The notes under the pieces: model-generated
What the model saw: only the letters and a program-made list of their open reading frames with translations
Told to the model about the DNA's origin: nothing
Database searches by the model: none
Position numbers and translations under genes: made by a program
Source of the DNA: an uncultured bacterium
Lineage (GTDB): Bacteria; Bacteroidota; Bacteroidia; Bacteroidales; Bacteroidaceae
DNA length: 64,000 nucleotides
Assembly (NCBI GenBank): GCA_905214795.1
Contig: CAJMNM010000015.1
Span: 6,115-70,114, forward strand
Reading direction: 5' to 3'
Shown here: one piece after another, positions 26,913 to 34,984 of the stretch
Layout: the number at the start of each line of letters is the position of its first letter
Position numbering within the stretch: position 1 is the first letter of the stretch

Positions 26913-27001
26913 TTTTGATAATTTTTTGTGTTACTCTAAATTAAGTGATTTTGCTTAATTCGCCATCACACGATGCGCAGCATCAGGTGCGTGCCTCTAA
27001 A
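26913..27001 (-). other. Structured 5' leader of rplY
   Basis: Between the promoter and the rplY ATG lie two small hairpins: AATTAAG/CTTAATT (26939-26945 with 26954-26960) and GATGC/GCATC with a 3-nt loop (26972-26984). Ribosomal protein leaders often bind their own product, but no match to a known leader class is claimed. Confidence 0.35.
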
Positions 27002-27008
27002 AGCGGTG

Positions 27009-27040
27009 CAAAGGTACGCTTTTTTATGTTAATCTGCAAG
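27009..27040 (-). promoter_or_regulatory. Promoter of the rplY-pth-hslR operon
   Basis: On the minus strand, CTTG (27040-27037), 20 nt, then TACCTTTG (27016-27009). Confidence 0.7.
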
Positions 27041-27057
27041 TCTTAGGGCTTGTTTTC

Positions 27058-27396
27058 TCAGAAATCAAGGTCTATTTTAATGTCTCCGCGTTCTTCCTGC
27101 TGTGTCCTTGCCTGAGGATGGCCTTGTTCTTTTTCTATGAATCCGATAGCTTCTTGCAATCCCTTCATGAAATTGTCGAAATCTTCCTGGTACAAGAATA
27201 TTTTGTGTTTCTCAAAATTTACGGTCGGCATGTCGCTGTCGCCGCTGATTACTTTCTTACTTTCAGTAATTGCCAGAAACATTTCATCTTTCCTGTTCTT
27301 TTTAACATCCACATAGTAAATCCGTTTTCCGGCCTTGACAGCCTTGGAAAAGACGATGTCTTTGTCGGTTTCATTGTTTTTCATAATCTCCTCCAT
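27058..27396 (-). CDS. DUF3276 family protein (PUR-alpha-like nucleic-acid-binding domain)
   Basis: A 112-residue small protein whose core (about 14-90) reads DIVFSKAVKAGKRIYYVDVKKNRKDEMFLAITESKK, the PUR-repeat-like fold of DUF3276; relatives bind single-stranded DNA or RNA. A second in-frame ATG at 27384 is preceded by GGAGGAG at close range, so a 108-residue product is also possible; this is one of few Shine-Dalgarno-like sites here. It is divergent from nusB, with 144 bp of AT-rich DNA between. Its cellular job is unknown; RNA binding is inferred from the fold. Confidence 0.85.
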   Translation of the reverse strand: MEEIMKNNETDKDIVFSKAVKAGKRIYYVDVKKNRKDEMFLAITESKKVISGDSDMPTVNFEKHKIFLYQEDFDNFMKGLQEAIGFIEKEQGHPQARTQQEERGDIKIDLDF

Positions 27397-27504
27397 GGTA
27401 TAAATTCGGTTATGGTATTACTTAATTATTCGCCAAAATTGACGATATTTTTTAAAACTTCCAAAAAAAAAAGGCAAAAGATTCGCTTTTCTATATAAAA
27501 TGAG

Positions 27505-27512
27505 TAATTTTG
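27505..27512 (+). promoter_or_regulatory. -7 box (TAATTTTG) of the nusB operon
   Basis: TAATTTTG lies 28 nt upstream of the nusB ATG. TTCG ending at 27485, 19 nt upstream, is a weak -33. Confidence 0.55.
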
Positions 27513-27540
27513 CACTATTAATTATTGTAGGGGCCGAGTT

Positions 27541-28467
27541 ATGATTAACAGAGAAATCATTCGATTAAAGATTGTTCAGATAACATACGCTTATTATCAG
27601 AATGACGGGAAAAATATTGATACAGCGGAGAAGGAATTATTTTTCAGCCTGGCTAAGGCTTATGATCTTTATAACTATCTGTTGTTGTTGATGGTTGAAA
27701 TAAATCGGATTGCCGTCCGAGGAGTTGAAACTGCGCAGAATCGTTATAATAGAATTCATGAAGGTGAAATTCCTAGCCGCAAGTTTATAGAAAACCGTTT
27801 CATTAATCAGTTGGAAGTAAACAAACAGTTACTTGACTTTCAGGAAACCCAGAAGAAGAATTGGGTAGACGAGGAAAGTCTGGTGCGTTCCTTGTATAAG
27901 GAAATTGAAGCTACTGATTATTATAAGGAATATATGGCTTCGTCGGAATCTTCTTATGCAGAAGATAGGGAATTATGGCGTAAGATATATAAGAATATTA
28001 TTTGCAATAACGAGAAACTTGACAGCGTTTTGGAGGATATGAGTCTCTATTGGAACGATGACAAGGATATTGTAGATACGTTCGTGCTTAAAACCATTAA
28101 GCGTTTTGATGAAAGTAAAGGCGCAAATCAGGAACTACTTCCCGAATTTAAGGATGAAGAAGACCGTGAGTTTGCACATCGCTTGTTCCGCAATTCTTTG
28201 TTGAATGCGGATTATTATCGTAAATTAATCGGTGAGCATACCAAAAACTGGGAGTTTAACCGTATTGCGTTGATGGATTTGATTATCATGCAGATTGCAT
28301 TGGCTGAAATCCAAAGCTTTCCTGATATACCGTTGAACGTGACGCTTAACGAATATGTGGATATAGCTAAAATGTACAGCACACCAAAGAGCGGTGCTTA
28401 CGTTAATGGTCTGCTGGATAATATCGCCAAAAAACTGATTGCAGAAAATAAAATAACCAAAAAATAA
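27541..28467 (+). CDS. nusB: Transcription antitermination protein NusB (long Bacteroidetes form)
   Basis: A 308-residue protein, about twice the length of proteobacterial NusB. It begins MINREIIRLKIVQITYAYYQ, and the recognisable NusB helical domain is the C-terminal part (about 170-305): DREFAHRLFRNSLLNADYYRKLI, NRIALMDLIIMQIALAEI and the signature PLNVTLNEYVDIAKMYSTPKSGAYVNGLLDNI. NusB with NusE binds boxA RNA during rRNA antitermination. The long N-terminal extension is usual in this phylum as far as I recall. It is first in the operon nusB-yajC-ybbR-coaE. Confidence 0.93.
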   Translation: MINREIIRLKIVQITYAYYQNDGKNIDTAEKELFFSLAKAYDLYNYLLLLMVEINRIAVRGVETAQNRYNRIHEGEIPSRKFIENRFINQLEVNKQLLDFQETQKKNWVDEESLVRSLYKEIEATDYYKEYMASSESSYAEDRELWRKIYKNIICNNEKLDSVLEDMSLYWNDDKDIVDTFVLKTIKRFDESKGANQELLPEFKDEEDREFAHRLFRNSLLNADYYRKLIGEHTKNWEFNRIALMDLIIMQIALAEIQSFPDIPLNVTLNEYVDIAKMYSTPKSGAYVNGLLDNIAKKLIAENKITKK

Positions 28468-28486
28468 TCTATAAACCGAAAACAAC

Positions 28487-28807
28487 ATGAATGTACTGAC
28501 AATTTTATTGCAAGCACAGCAAGGAGGTAGCGGAATGTCAATGATTATCATGATGGTAGTGATTTTTGCCATTATGTATTTCTTTATGATACGTCCGCAG
28601 AACAAGAAACAGAAAGAAATTCAGAATTTCCGTAATAGCATTGCACCTGGTCAGGATATTGTTACTGCAGGAGGAATCTATGGTAAAGTGAAGGAAGTAA
28701 ACGATGCAGACAACACTCTGATGGTAGAGATTGCTTCCGGAGTGAAAATTAAAATATCAAAGAATTCTGTTTATGCCGGTGCACCTGCCGAAACGCCCGG
28801 TAAGTAA
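28487..28807 (+). CDS. yajC: Preprotein translocase subunit YajC
   Basis: A 106-residue protein with one membrane helix (about 20-38, MSMIIMMVVIFAIMYFFMI) followed by the YajC signature RPQNKKQKEIQNFRNSIAPGQDIVTAGGIYGKV. YajC associates with SecDF beside the SecYEG channel. It starts 19 nt after nusB and 8 nt before the YbbR gene, within the same operon. Confidence 0.96.
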   Translation: MNVLTILLQAQQGGSGMSMIIMMVVIFAIMYFFMIRPQNKKQKEIQNFRNSIAPGQDIVTAGGIYGKVKEVNDADNTLMVEIASGVKIKISKNSVYAGAPAETPGK

Positions 28808-28815
28808 CCGTATTG

Positions 28816-29817
28816 ATGGATACGCTGAAATATAAGAAATATCTGTTAAAGATCAGAAACGCCTTGTTAAGTCAGAAATTCAGGGAGTTTCTGTTCTTTT
28901 TGTTTTTTATGCTTGTATCTGCCTCATTTTGGTTGTTACAGGCTTTAAACGATACGTTTGATGTGGAACTGCGTTTTCCGCTCAAACTAACAGAGGTACC
29001 CTCAAATGTTGTAATTACTTCGGATTTACCAACAGAATTAGGTGTTGTTGTCAGAGATAAGGGACTTGTAATGGTGCGTTATCTTTATGGTCATAAGATG
29101 GCACCGTTGACTGTTGATTATAAAGATTTTGATGACGGTATGATATCAGGTCGCGTATTGGTGCCAATGAAGGATATTCAAAACCGTGTTCAAAGTCAGT
29201 TGGCTTCTTCCACTAAGATTGTGTCTCTCCGTCCTGATACATTGGAGTTTTATTTTAATCGGGGAGCAAAGAAAAAAATTCCGGTACGTTTGGCCGGAGT
29301 GATAGAAACGTCTCCGGAATATTATGTTGACAGAATTAAATGTTCACCAGATTCTGTGACAGTTTTTGCTCCGCTTGATATATTGGATACAATAACGGCG
29401 GCTGTGGTGACTCCGTTTCATGTTACCAATCTTTCTGCCAATACAAAATATCAGCGTAGCTTACAGAAAGTAAGAGGTGCCAAATTTGTACCTTCACAAG
29501 TGGATGTGGATTTAAGGGTAGATTTATATACGGAGAAAACAGTTGAAGTGCCTGTTGTCGGTATAAATTTCCCGGCTAGTAAGGATTTACGTACATTCCC
29601 GTCTAAGGTTACGGTTAAGTTTAGAGTCGGAATGAGTCAGTTTAAGAATGTTACAGCCGATGATTTTGTGATAGCCGTTTCTTATGAAGAGTTGATGGAA
29701 AACAAAATGTCTAAGGTGGCGCTTCATCTGAAGTCAATGCCCGAAGGGGTTTCTAATGTCAGCATACAGCCTGAAGAGGTGGATTATCTTATTGAGCAGA
29801 TTGATGATGAAGAGTAA
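28816..29817 (+). CDS. YbbR-like domain protein
   Basis: A 333-residue protein with an N-terminal membrane helix (about 20-41) and an extracytoplasmic part made of YbbR-like beta repeats (RLAGVIETSPEYYVDRIKCSPDSVTVFAP is characteristic). YbbR/CdaR proteins regulate the CdaA di-AMP cyclase in Firmicutes; no cdaA is nearby, so that role is not claimed. A TTG three nt upstream of the ATG could also start translation; the ATG (28816) is preferred. Its 3' end overlaps the coaE start by 14 nt. Confidence 0.85.
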   Translation: MDTLKYKKYLLKIRNALLSQKFREFLFFLFFMLVSASFWLLQALNDTFDVELRFPLKLTEVPSNVVITSDLPTELGVVVRDKGLVMVRYLYGHKMAPLTVDYKDFDDGMISGRVLVPMKDIQNRVQSQLASSTKIVSLRPDTLEFYFNRGAKKKIPVRLAGVIETSPEYYVDRIKCSPDSVTVFAPLDILDTITAAVVTPFHVTNLSANTKYQRSLQKVRGAKFVPSQVDVDLRVDLYTEKTVEVPVVGINFPASKDLRTFPSKVTVKFRVGMSQFKNVTADDFVIAVSYEELMENKMSKVALHLKSMPEGVSNVSIQPEEVDYLIEQIDDEE

Positions 29818-30400
29818 ACAGGTTATAATCGGTCTTACGGGAGGTATAGGTAGCGGAAAAAGTTATGTGGCCCGTTTGTTGGAACAGAAAGGTTATCCGG
29901 TTTATTATACTGATGACGAGGCAAAACGTCTGATGTTGCAGAGTGATGATATTAAAACGCAACTCAAAGGCTTATTGGGCGATGATGTTTATTTGCCGGA
30001 TGGGCAATTAAATAAAAAAAAGCTTGCAGCTTATTTGTTTTGTGAAAAATCCCATGCAGATAAAATCAATGCGATTGTGCATCCGGTTGTCAGAAAAGAT
30101 TTTCTTGGTTGGGTAGAACGTCAGCAGGCACCGGTTCTAATAATGGAATGTGCGATACTTTTCGAGTCGGGATTTAATGATTTGGTAACGGTTGTTGTTG
30201 CTGTTTCTGCGCCCGAAAATATTCGACTGTTGCGGATTATGTCGCGTGACCATTGTTCGTCAGAGCAGGCTTTGGCGCGGATAAATTCACAATATGATGA
30301 GGCAGAAAGATGTCGTCGGGCCGACTTTGTTTTGCTAAACGATGGGGAGCAAGACGTATATACGGCAACAGATAAAATCCTTAAACAGATAAATCCTTAA
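29804..30400 (+). CDS. coaE: Dephospho-CoA kinase
   Basis: A 198-residue kinase that phosphorylates dephospho-CoA, the last step of coenzyme A synthesis. The P-loop GLTGGIGSGKS stands near the N-terminus. Then come YYTDDEAKRLM with the catalytic Asp region, the conserved HPVVRKDF, and MECAILFESGF. The frame is open upstream to 29756, but MMKSKQVIIGLTGG (29804, or the next ATG at 29807) places the P-loop at its usual distance from the N-terminus. The 14-nt overlap with the YbbR gene implies translational coupling. Confidence 0.95.
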   Translation: MMKSKQVIIGLTGGIGSGKSYVARLLEQKGYPVYYTDDEAKRLMLQSDDIKTQLKGLLGDDVYLPDGQLNKKKLAAYLFCEKSHADKINAIVHPVVRKDFLGWVERQQAPVLIMECAILFESGFNDLVTVVVAVSAPENIRLLRIMSRDHCSSEQALARINSQYDEAERCRRADFVLLNDGEQDVYTATDKILKQINP

Positions 30401-30419
30401 GTTTTTTTAGAAATAAGAT

Positions 30420-30451
30420 TTTGAAGATAAGGTTATGAAGGCTTATCTTTG
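30420..30451 (+). promoter_or_regulatory. Promoter of the DUF5606 gene
   Basis: TTTG (30420-30423), 20 nt, TATCTTTG (30444-30451): a perfect match. It shows the gene has its own start although it follows the nusB operon closely. Confidence 0.8.
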
Positions 30452-30489
30452 TGTTTGTTTTTGAATTACAACAATAGATATATATTAAA

Positions 30490-30930
30490 ATGTTAGAAAC
30501 GATTTTAGCTATTTCCGGAAAACCGGGATTGTACAGATTAGTGTCTCGCGGCAACAGAAGCCTGATTGTAGAGACTATTGATGAGGCAAAAAAGAGAATG
30601 CCGGCATTTGCTGCTGACAAGGTGATTTCACTGGCTGATATTGCTATGTATACCGATGATGAAGAAGTGCCTTTGCGACAGGTGCTCAAATCAGTAAAAG
30701 AAAAAGAAGGTGGCCAGCCTGTATCTTTTGATTATAAGAAAGCAAATCGCGATGAGCTTGCTGCTTATTTTGCAGAAATACTTCCTAATTATGATCGCGA
30801 TCGTGTGTATCCTACAGATATTAAGAAGTTGCTCAGTTGGTATAATATTCTGGTAAAGGCCGGTCTTGATAATTTTGACGAGACCTTGGCACCGACGGAT
30901 GGTGACAATATAGCAGATAGGGCAGAGTAA
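30490..30930 (+). CDS. DUF5606 domain protein
   Basis: A 146-residue soluble protein of unknown function. The N-terminus LETILAISGKPGLYRLVSRGNRSLIVETID and the later LPNYDRDRVYPTDIKKLLSWYNIL match the DUF5606 family, which I recall as common in Bacteroidetes after the coaE gene. The first 50 residues look like a small beta-rich domain and the rest is helical. It has its own promoter and terminator, so it is monocistronic. No function is inferred. Confidence 0.85.
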   Translation: MLETILAISGKPGLYRLVSRGNRSLIVETIDEAKKRMPAFAADKVISLADIAMYTDDEEVPLRQVLKSVKEKEGGQPVSFDYKKANRDELAAYFAEILPNYDRDRVYPTDIKKLLSWYNILVKAGLDNFDETLAPTDGDNIADRAE

Positions 30931-30966
30931 ACATTAATGTATATATAAAGATTCTGGAATTTTTAT

Positions 30967-30996
30967 AAACAGAGGGTATTCCCTCTGTTTTTTATT
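30967..30996 (+). terminator. Terminator after the DUF5606 gene
   Basis: AAACAGAGGG (30967-30976) pairs with CCCTCTGTTT (30981-30990) around a 4-nt loop, followed by a T-run. Confidence 0.88.
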
Positions 30997-31135
30997 CTTT
31001 ATTATAAGATAAGAAAAGACACAATAAAAATGTATTTGTTTGCAAAATATCAGATATAAAATGTTTTTTCTATATTCCTAAACTTTGTTTTATAACATAA
31101 AAAGGGTGTTTAACATTCACTTTTTTTTTTGAAAT

Positions 31136-31167
31136 GTTGTAAGTATAAAAAAAAAGTTATTTATTTG
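31136..31167 (+). promoter_or_regulatory. Likely promoter of the ECF sigma factor gene
   Basis: GTTG (31136-31139), 20 nt, TTTATTTG (31160-31167), each one mismatch from consensus. The rest of 30997-31253 is very AT-rich and holds no gene. Confidence 0.5.
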
Positions 31168-31253
31168 CAATATCAAAACCTAATCGAATTATAAACCTTA
31201 AAAACAGAATTGCCTATCGGAACAAGCTTACTTCATTATAAAGAAGAATAAAT

Positions 31254-31847
31254 ATGGAGAGTATAAACCGTATGACTGATGATGCATTGGTCAGACTCTA
31301 TGCCGAAGGCAATAATAGCGCGTTTGATGTCTTGTTAGATAGATACGAGCAACGTATTTTTTCATATATCAGTTTTATTGTACACAATCAGGAAGTTGCT
31401 GAAGATATTTTTCAGGAAACCTTTATGAAGGCTATTGTTACAATTCAGCAGGGTAGATATACAGAAAACGGACGTTTTCAAGCATGGTTGACCCGTATAG
31501 CTCATAATCTTATTATTGATTTTTTCCGTCAGTGTAAGAATGAGAATTGTGTGTCAAACGACGATGTAGAGTATGATTTGTTTAATGACGTAAAGCTTTC
31601 AGAAACAACCATTGAAATGAAAATGGTGAAAGATCAGACTCTTGATGATGTGAGATTACTCGTTGAGAACTTGCCGCAAAATCAGAAGGAAGTTGTTTAT
31701 ATGCGGTATTATCAAGAACTTTCATTTAAAGAAATTGCAGAAGCTACGGGGGTAAGTATCAATACAGCACTTGGCCGGATGCGCTATGCCTTATTGAATT
31801 TACGTCGTATGGCGGTTTCTCATAATGTTTATTTGGCAATATCTTAA
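31254..31847 (+). CDS. RNA polymerase sigma factor, ECF (sigma-70) family
   Basis: A 197-residue ECF sigma factor. Region 2 (about 18-85) includes AEDIFQETFMKAI and the -10-recognition stretch GRFQAWLTRIAHNLIIDFFR. Region 4 (about 130-185) includes LPQNQKEVVYMRYYQELSFKEIAEATGVSINTALGRMRYALLNLR, a helix-turn-helix for the -35. No anti-sigma factor with membrane helix or FecR-type gene follows; instead a 43-codon gene lies 69 nt downstream. Its regulon and inducing signal are unknown. Confidence 0.93.
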   Translation: MESINRMTDDALVRLYAEGNNSAFDVLLDRYEQRIFSYISFIVHNQEVAEDIFQETFMKAIVTIQQGRYTENGRFQAWLTRIAHNLIIDFFRQCKNENCVSNDDVEYDLFNDVKLSETTIEMKMVKDQTLDDVRLLVENLPQNQKEVVYMRYYQELSFKEIAEATGVSINTALGRMRYALLNLRRMAVSHNVYLAIS

Positions 31848-31916
31848 AAAAACGTTCTGCATATATACTAAACAAAGGATTATGGCGTTATAAAGGTAAC
31901 AAATAATGAAGAGCCT

Positions 31917-32048
31917 ATGGACGCATTGTTACCTGACACCATGTTGCATCCTTCAAGAAAGACCATTGCCTTTCTGAAATTGTTTGCCCGTAATTATCGT
32001 GAAGTAGAAACGCCGGACGGTGAATTTGCCCGTATGATTTTAAAGTAG
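31917..32048 (+). CDS. Small conserved-looking protein downstream of the sigma factor
   Basis: A 43-codon frame beginning MDALLPDTMLHPSRKTIAFL and containing KLFARNY, with a basic-amphipathic middle. I recall short proteins with an S-x-KT-x-x-F-(I/L)-K-x-FAR-x-Y pattern after sigma factor genes in Bacteroides, which raises confidence that it is real. Codon use is normal and the next gene's promoter lies just after its stop. Position suggests it is co-transcribed with the sigma gene and could modulate it; this is only inference. Confidence 0.55.
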   Translation: MDALLPDTMLHPSRKTIAFLKLFARNYREVETPDGEFARMILK

Positions 32049-32072
32049 TATTCTGTATTTGTTCGATGTGGT

Positions 32073-32104
32073 TTTGTGCATGTCGGATGAATTCATTACA
32101 TTTG
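32073..32104 (+). promoter_or_regulatory. Promoter of the rpe-comEC operon
   Basis: TTTG (32073-32076), 20 nt, TACATTTG (32097-32104): a perfect match. It lies inside the longer rpe frame (from 32059) and so rules out that start. Confidence 0.82.
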
Positions 32105-32136
32105 CATATTATAATGTGCAAAAAATGCAGGGTACT

Positions 32137-32787
32137 ATGAGAACAATGGTAGCGCCTTCGTTGTTATCGGCTAATTTTGCCGATTTGAAGGCTGAAATGG
32201 ATATGATCAACCGCAGCGAGTGTGACTGGCTGCATATTGACATCATGGACGGAGTTTTTGTTCCTAATATTTCATTTGGTTTTCCGGTATTGAAATATGT
32301 GGCACAGCTTTGCCGTAAGCCGCTTGATGTGCATTTGATGATCGTACAGCCTGAAAAGTTTATCAACGAAGTAAAGGCATTGGGTGCCTATACCATGAAT
32401 GTACATTATGAAGCTTGTCCGCATCTTCATCGTGTGATTCAGCAAATAAAGGAAGCAGGGATGAAGGCTGGAGTTACATTGAATCCTTCTACACCGGTAT
32501 GCTTGCTGGAGGATATTATTCGTGATGTAGACCTTGTGATGTTGATGTCTGTCAATCCCGGATTCGGTGGTCAGAAGTTTATTCCACATACTTTAGATAA
32601 AGTTCGTGCGTTGCGAGAAATGATAAAGCGTACGGGTTCGCATGCCTTGATAGAGGTTGATGGTGGAGTAAATCGTGAGACCGGAGAACAATTGCGAAAA
32701 GCCGGAGTTGATATTCTTGTGGCGGGTAGTGCGGTGTTTAAGGCTGCTGATCCGACAGAGGAAATTCACGTTTTGAAAAACATTTGA
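32137..32787 (+). CDS. rpe: Ribulose-phosphate 3-epimerase
   Basis: A 216-residue TIM-barrel enzyme that interconverts ribulose-5-phosphate and xylulose-5-phosphate in the pentose phosphate pathway. MVAPSLLSANFADL, HIDIMDGVFVPNISFG (metal His and catalytic Asp), DVHLMI, MSVNPGFGGQKFI and LIEVDGGVN (catalytic Asp) are all present. The start at MRTMVAPSLLS (32137) gives the family length and lies downstream of the promoter; 32146 and 32125 are alternatives. The stop overlaps the comEC start. Confidence 0.96.
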   Translation: MRTMVAPSLLSANFADLKAEMDMINRSECDWLHIDIMDGVFVPNISFGFPVLKYVAQLCRKPLDVHLMIVQPEKFINEVKALGAYTMNVHYEACPHLHRVIQQIKEAGMKAGVTLNPSTPVCLLEDIIRDVDLVMLMSVNPGFGGQKFIPHTLDKVRALREMIKRTGSHALIEVDGGVNRETGEQLRKAGVDILVAGSAVFKAADPTEEIHVLKNI

Positions 32788-34931
32788 ATGCCAAGCTGAC
32801 ATTTGCCGAGCGTATTGGCAGGTATCCGTTCCTGCGTTTAGCCATACCGTTGATAGTCGGTATGACGAGTGCTGCTGTTTGTTCCGATTGGGGCGGAATA
32901 TTATTGTCATGGTCATTTTTGATTGTTGGTTTTATATGCCTTTTTCTCCTGTTTGGAGTTTTGTTTTTTATTCGTTGTCGTTTGCAGCTAGTCGAAAGAT
33001 GTAATTTTTTCGGTGAAGGCATCATATTATTCTTTTTTCTGTTTGGTTTTTTGCATTATCAGCTGGCTTGTCGACGTATGACAGTAGATTGGCCAGAATG
33101 CAAGGAAACATATAGGGCTTTATTGGTTGCTTCTCCAGAAATAAAGCCACGCAGCGTTTCGTGTGAAGCTTTGGTTTTACCGGATGGGAATGAACGGTTG
33201 GATTGGCGGTCAGCGCCAAAGGTAATGTTGGTCTTTCGGAAGAGCGAGCATACAGAGTTATTGTATGTTGGTAAAGAATTGGTTTTTAAAGAACAAATAA
33301 AAGTTCCGGTCAATCGTGGGAATCCTGATGAATTTGATTATGCCCGTTTCCTTTTCAATCGAGGGGTCTCCGGACAGGTCTTGCTTTGGGATACAACTTG
33401 GCAGATTTGTTCTTCTGATGAGATAGTTAGTGATATTCCTTTAACTGTCAGACTGAAGATAAAAGCACAACAATGGCGTGACAGATTGTTGTCACGATAT
33501 AAATCGGCGGGCCTTTCGGGGGATGAATTCGCCTTGTATTCGGCCATGACATTAGGTGACCGTTCAGAAATGCCTCAATCTTTGAGACAGATTTATGCTG
33601 CTGCCGGCGTCAGTCATGTGTTGGCTTTGTCAGGATTACATCTATGCTATCTGGTTGCTTTATTTGGTTATGTGTTAAAACGTTTTGTTCGTCAGCGGGT
33701 GATTTATATAGTAGGTAATCTGGTGGCTATCGCATTGGTGTGGTGCTTCTGTCTGTTGGCCGGTATGCCGTCATCATTAGTAAGAGCTTCATTGATGTAT
33801 AGCTTGATGCTGTTGGGAACATTGGCTGAACGGAAAGGATTCTCTGTTAATTCCTTGGCCGCATCGGCTTTTCTGATGTTATGCCTTTGTCCGCTGTGGC
33901 TTTTTGATGTTAGTTTTCAGCTTTCTTTTCTGGCCATGTGTGGTATATTAGGATTAGGAGATGTAAGATTACCGCTGTTTATACAACGTTACAAACCTTT
34001 ACGTTTTATATCAGAAAGCTTGTTAATGTCATTTAAAGCCCAGTTGGCAACATCGCCTTTGGTTGCTGGTCTTTTTCATACTTTCTCGCCTTATTCGGCT
34101 TTGTCCACTTTGTTATTAACTCCGTTTACTGCAATATTATTGTTCAGCATGCCGTTTTCCATGTTGCTGACGATTTTACCTGCCGATTGGTCCGTAATAT
34201 GGTTTTCTGGTTTGACCCATGTAATACAGATACAGCATGCAATCCTGGAAGAGCTGGCTGGATGGCCGTTAGCAGTGGTGCAACTTTATCCTTCAAAGGT
34301 CATGCTTATTGTAATTTATTTGTTTTTGATATTATGGTTGTGCCGGCATAATTTAAAATTTACATTTTTTATTTGGAGCGCAGTGTTGTTGTCTGTTGTG
34401 TTTATCGGGGCTTCATGGTATAATGTGGTGTGGAGAATAAAACCGGCATTGATATTTTATAATTGCCCTTCTTGTCCATCTGTTCATTTTGTATTGTCTT
34501 CAAATAAGTCTTATTTGTTACCTGTATGGCCAGACAGTGTTTTTTGTCGTATGTCTGATATTCGTCGTACATTTTGGGAACGGCGACTTACAACTCCTCC
34601 GAATATTGTGAGTCAGTGTTATGATGATGGCATTTTGCAGGCAGATAATGGTCTTGTGGGATGTTTGGGACGAACTGTATTGCTTGCCTTTGATGGACGT
34701 TGGAGCGGAGGGTACGCAAAAAAGCCATATCCAATAGATTATTTGTTTATTTGCCGTGGAATGTGTACGTCGCTTAAGGATTTGTCTCGATTGTTTGTAC
34801 CTCAAATGGTTGTTTTGGATGCGTCGCTCAGATGGAGTGATCGCAAGTTATATGTTCGGGAATGTGAAACATTGGGTTGGCCGGTTTATGATATGTCTGT
34901 ACATGGAGCGTTAAAAGTTCCTTTAAAATGA
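32784..34931 (+). CDS. comEC: ComEC/Rec2-family DNA-uptake channel protein
   Basis: A 715-residue membrane protein. N-terminal hydrophobic helices (about 15-90) precede an OB-like region (about 95-220) and the competence domain (about 240-530), with GDRSEMPQSLRQIYAAAGVSHVLALSGLHL as signature. ComEC forms the inner-membrane channel for transforming single-stranded DNA. The last 150 residues do not show a clear metallo-beta-lactamase HxHxDH motif. Translation starts at TTG in a TTGA overlap with the rpe stop; the nearby ATG at 32788 is in another frame and soon stops. Whether the cell is naturally competent is not known. Confidence 0.9.
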   Translation: MNAKLTFAERIGRYPFLRLAIPLIVGMTSAAVCSDWGGILLSWSFLIVGFICLFLLFGVLFFIRCRLQLVERCNFFGEGIILFFFLFGFLHYQLACRRMTVDWPECKETYRALLVASPEIKPRSVSCEALVLPDGNERLDWRSAPKVMLVFRKSEHTELLYVGKELVFKEQIKVPVNRGNPDEFDYARFLFNRGVSGQVLLWDTTWQICSSDEIVSDIPLTVRLKIKAQQWRDRLLSRYKSAGLSGDEFALYSAMTLGDRSEMPQSLRQIYAAAGVSHVLALSGLHLCYLVALFGYVLKRFVRQRVIYIVGNLVAIALVWCFCLLAGMPSSLVRASLMYSLMLLGTLAERKGFSVNSLAASAFLMLCLCPLWLFDVSFQLSFLAMCGILGLGDVRLPLFIQRYKPLRFISESLLMSFKAQLATSPLVAGLFHTFSPYSALSTLLLTPFTAILLFSMPFSMLLTILPADWSVIWFSGLTHVIQIQHAILEELAGWPLAVVQLYPSKVMLIVIYLFLILWLCRHNLKFTFFIWSAVLLSVVFIGASWYNVVWRIKPALIFYNCPSCPSVHFVLSSNKSYLLPVWPDSVFCRMSDIRRTFWERRLTTPPNIVSQCYDDGILQADNGLVGCLGRTVLLAFDGRWSGGYAKKPYPIDYLFICRGMCTSLKDLSRLFVPQMVVLDASLRWSDRKLYVRECETLGWPVYDMSVHGALKVPLK

Positions 34932-34951
34932 TGGAAACTTAAGTTTTTTCG

Positions 34952-34959
34952 TATATTTG
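34952..34959 (+). promoter_or_regulatory. -7 box (TATATTTG) of nrnA
   Basis: TATATTTG 25 nt upstream of the ATG; no clear -33 element. Confidence 0.5.
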
Positions 34960-34984
34960 TACGCTAAAACCAAAACTTCCGTAT

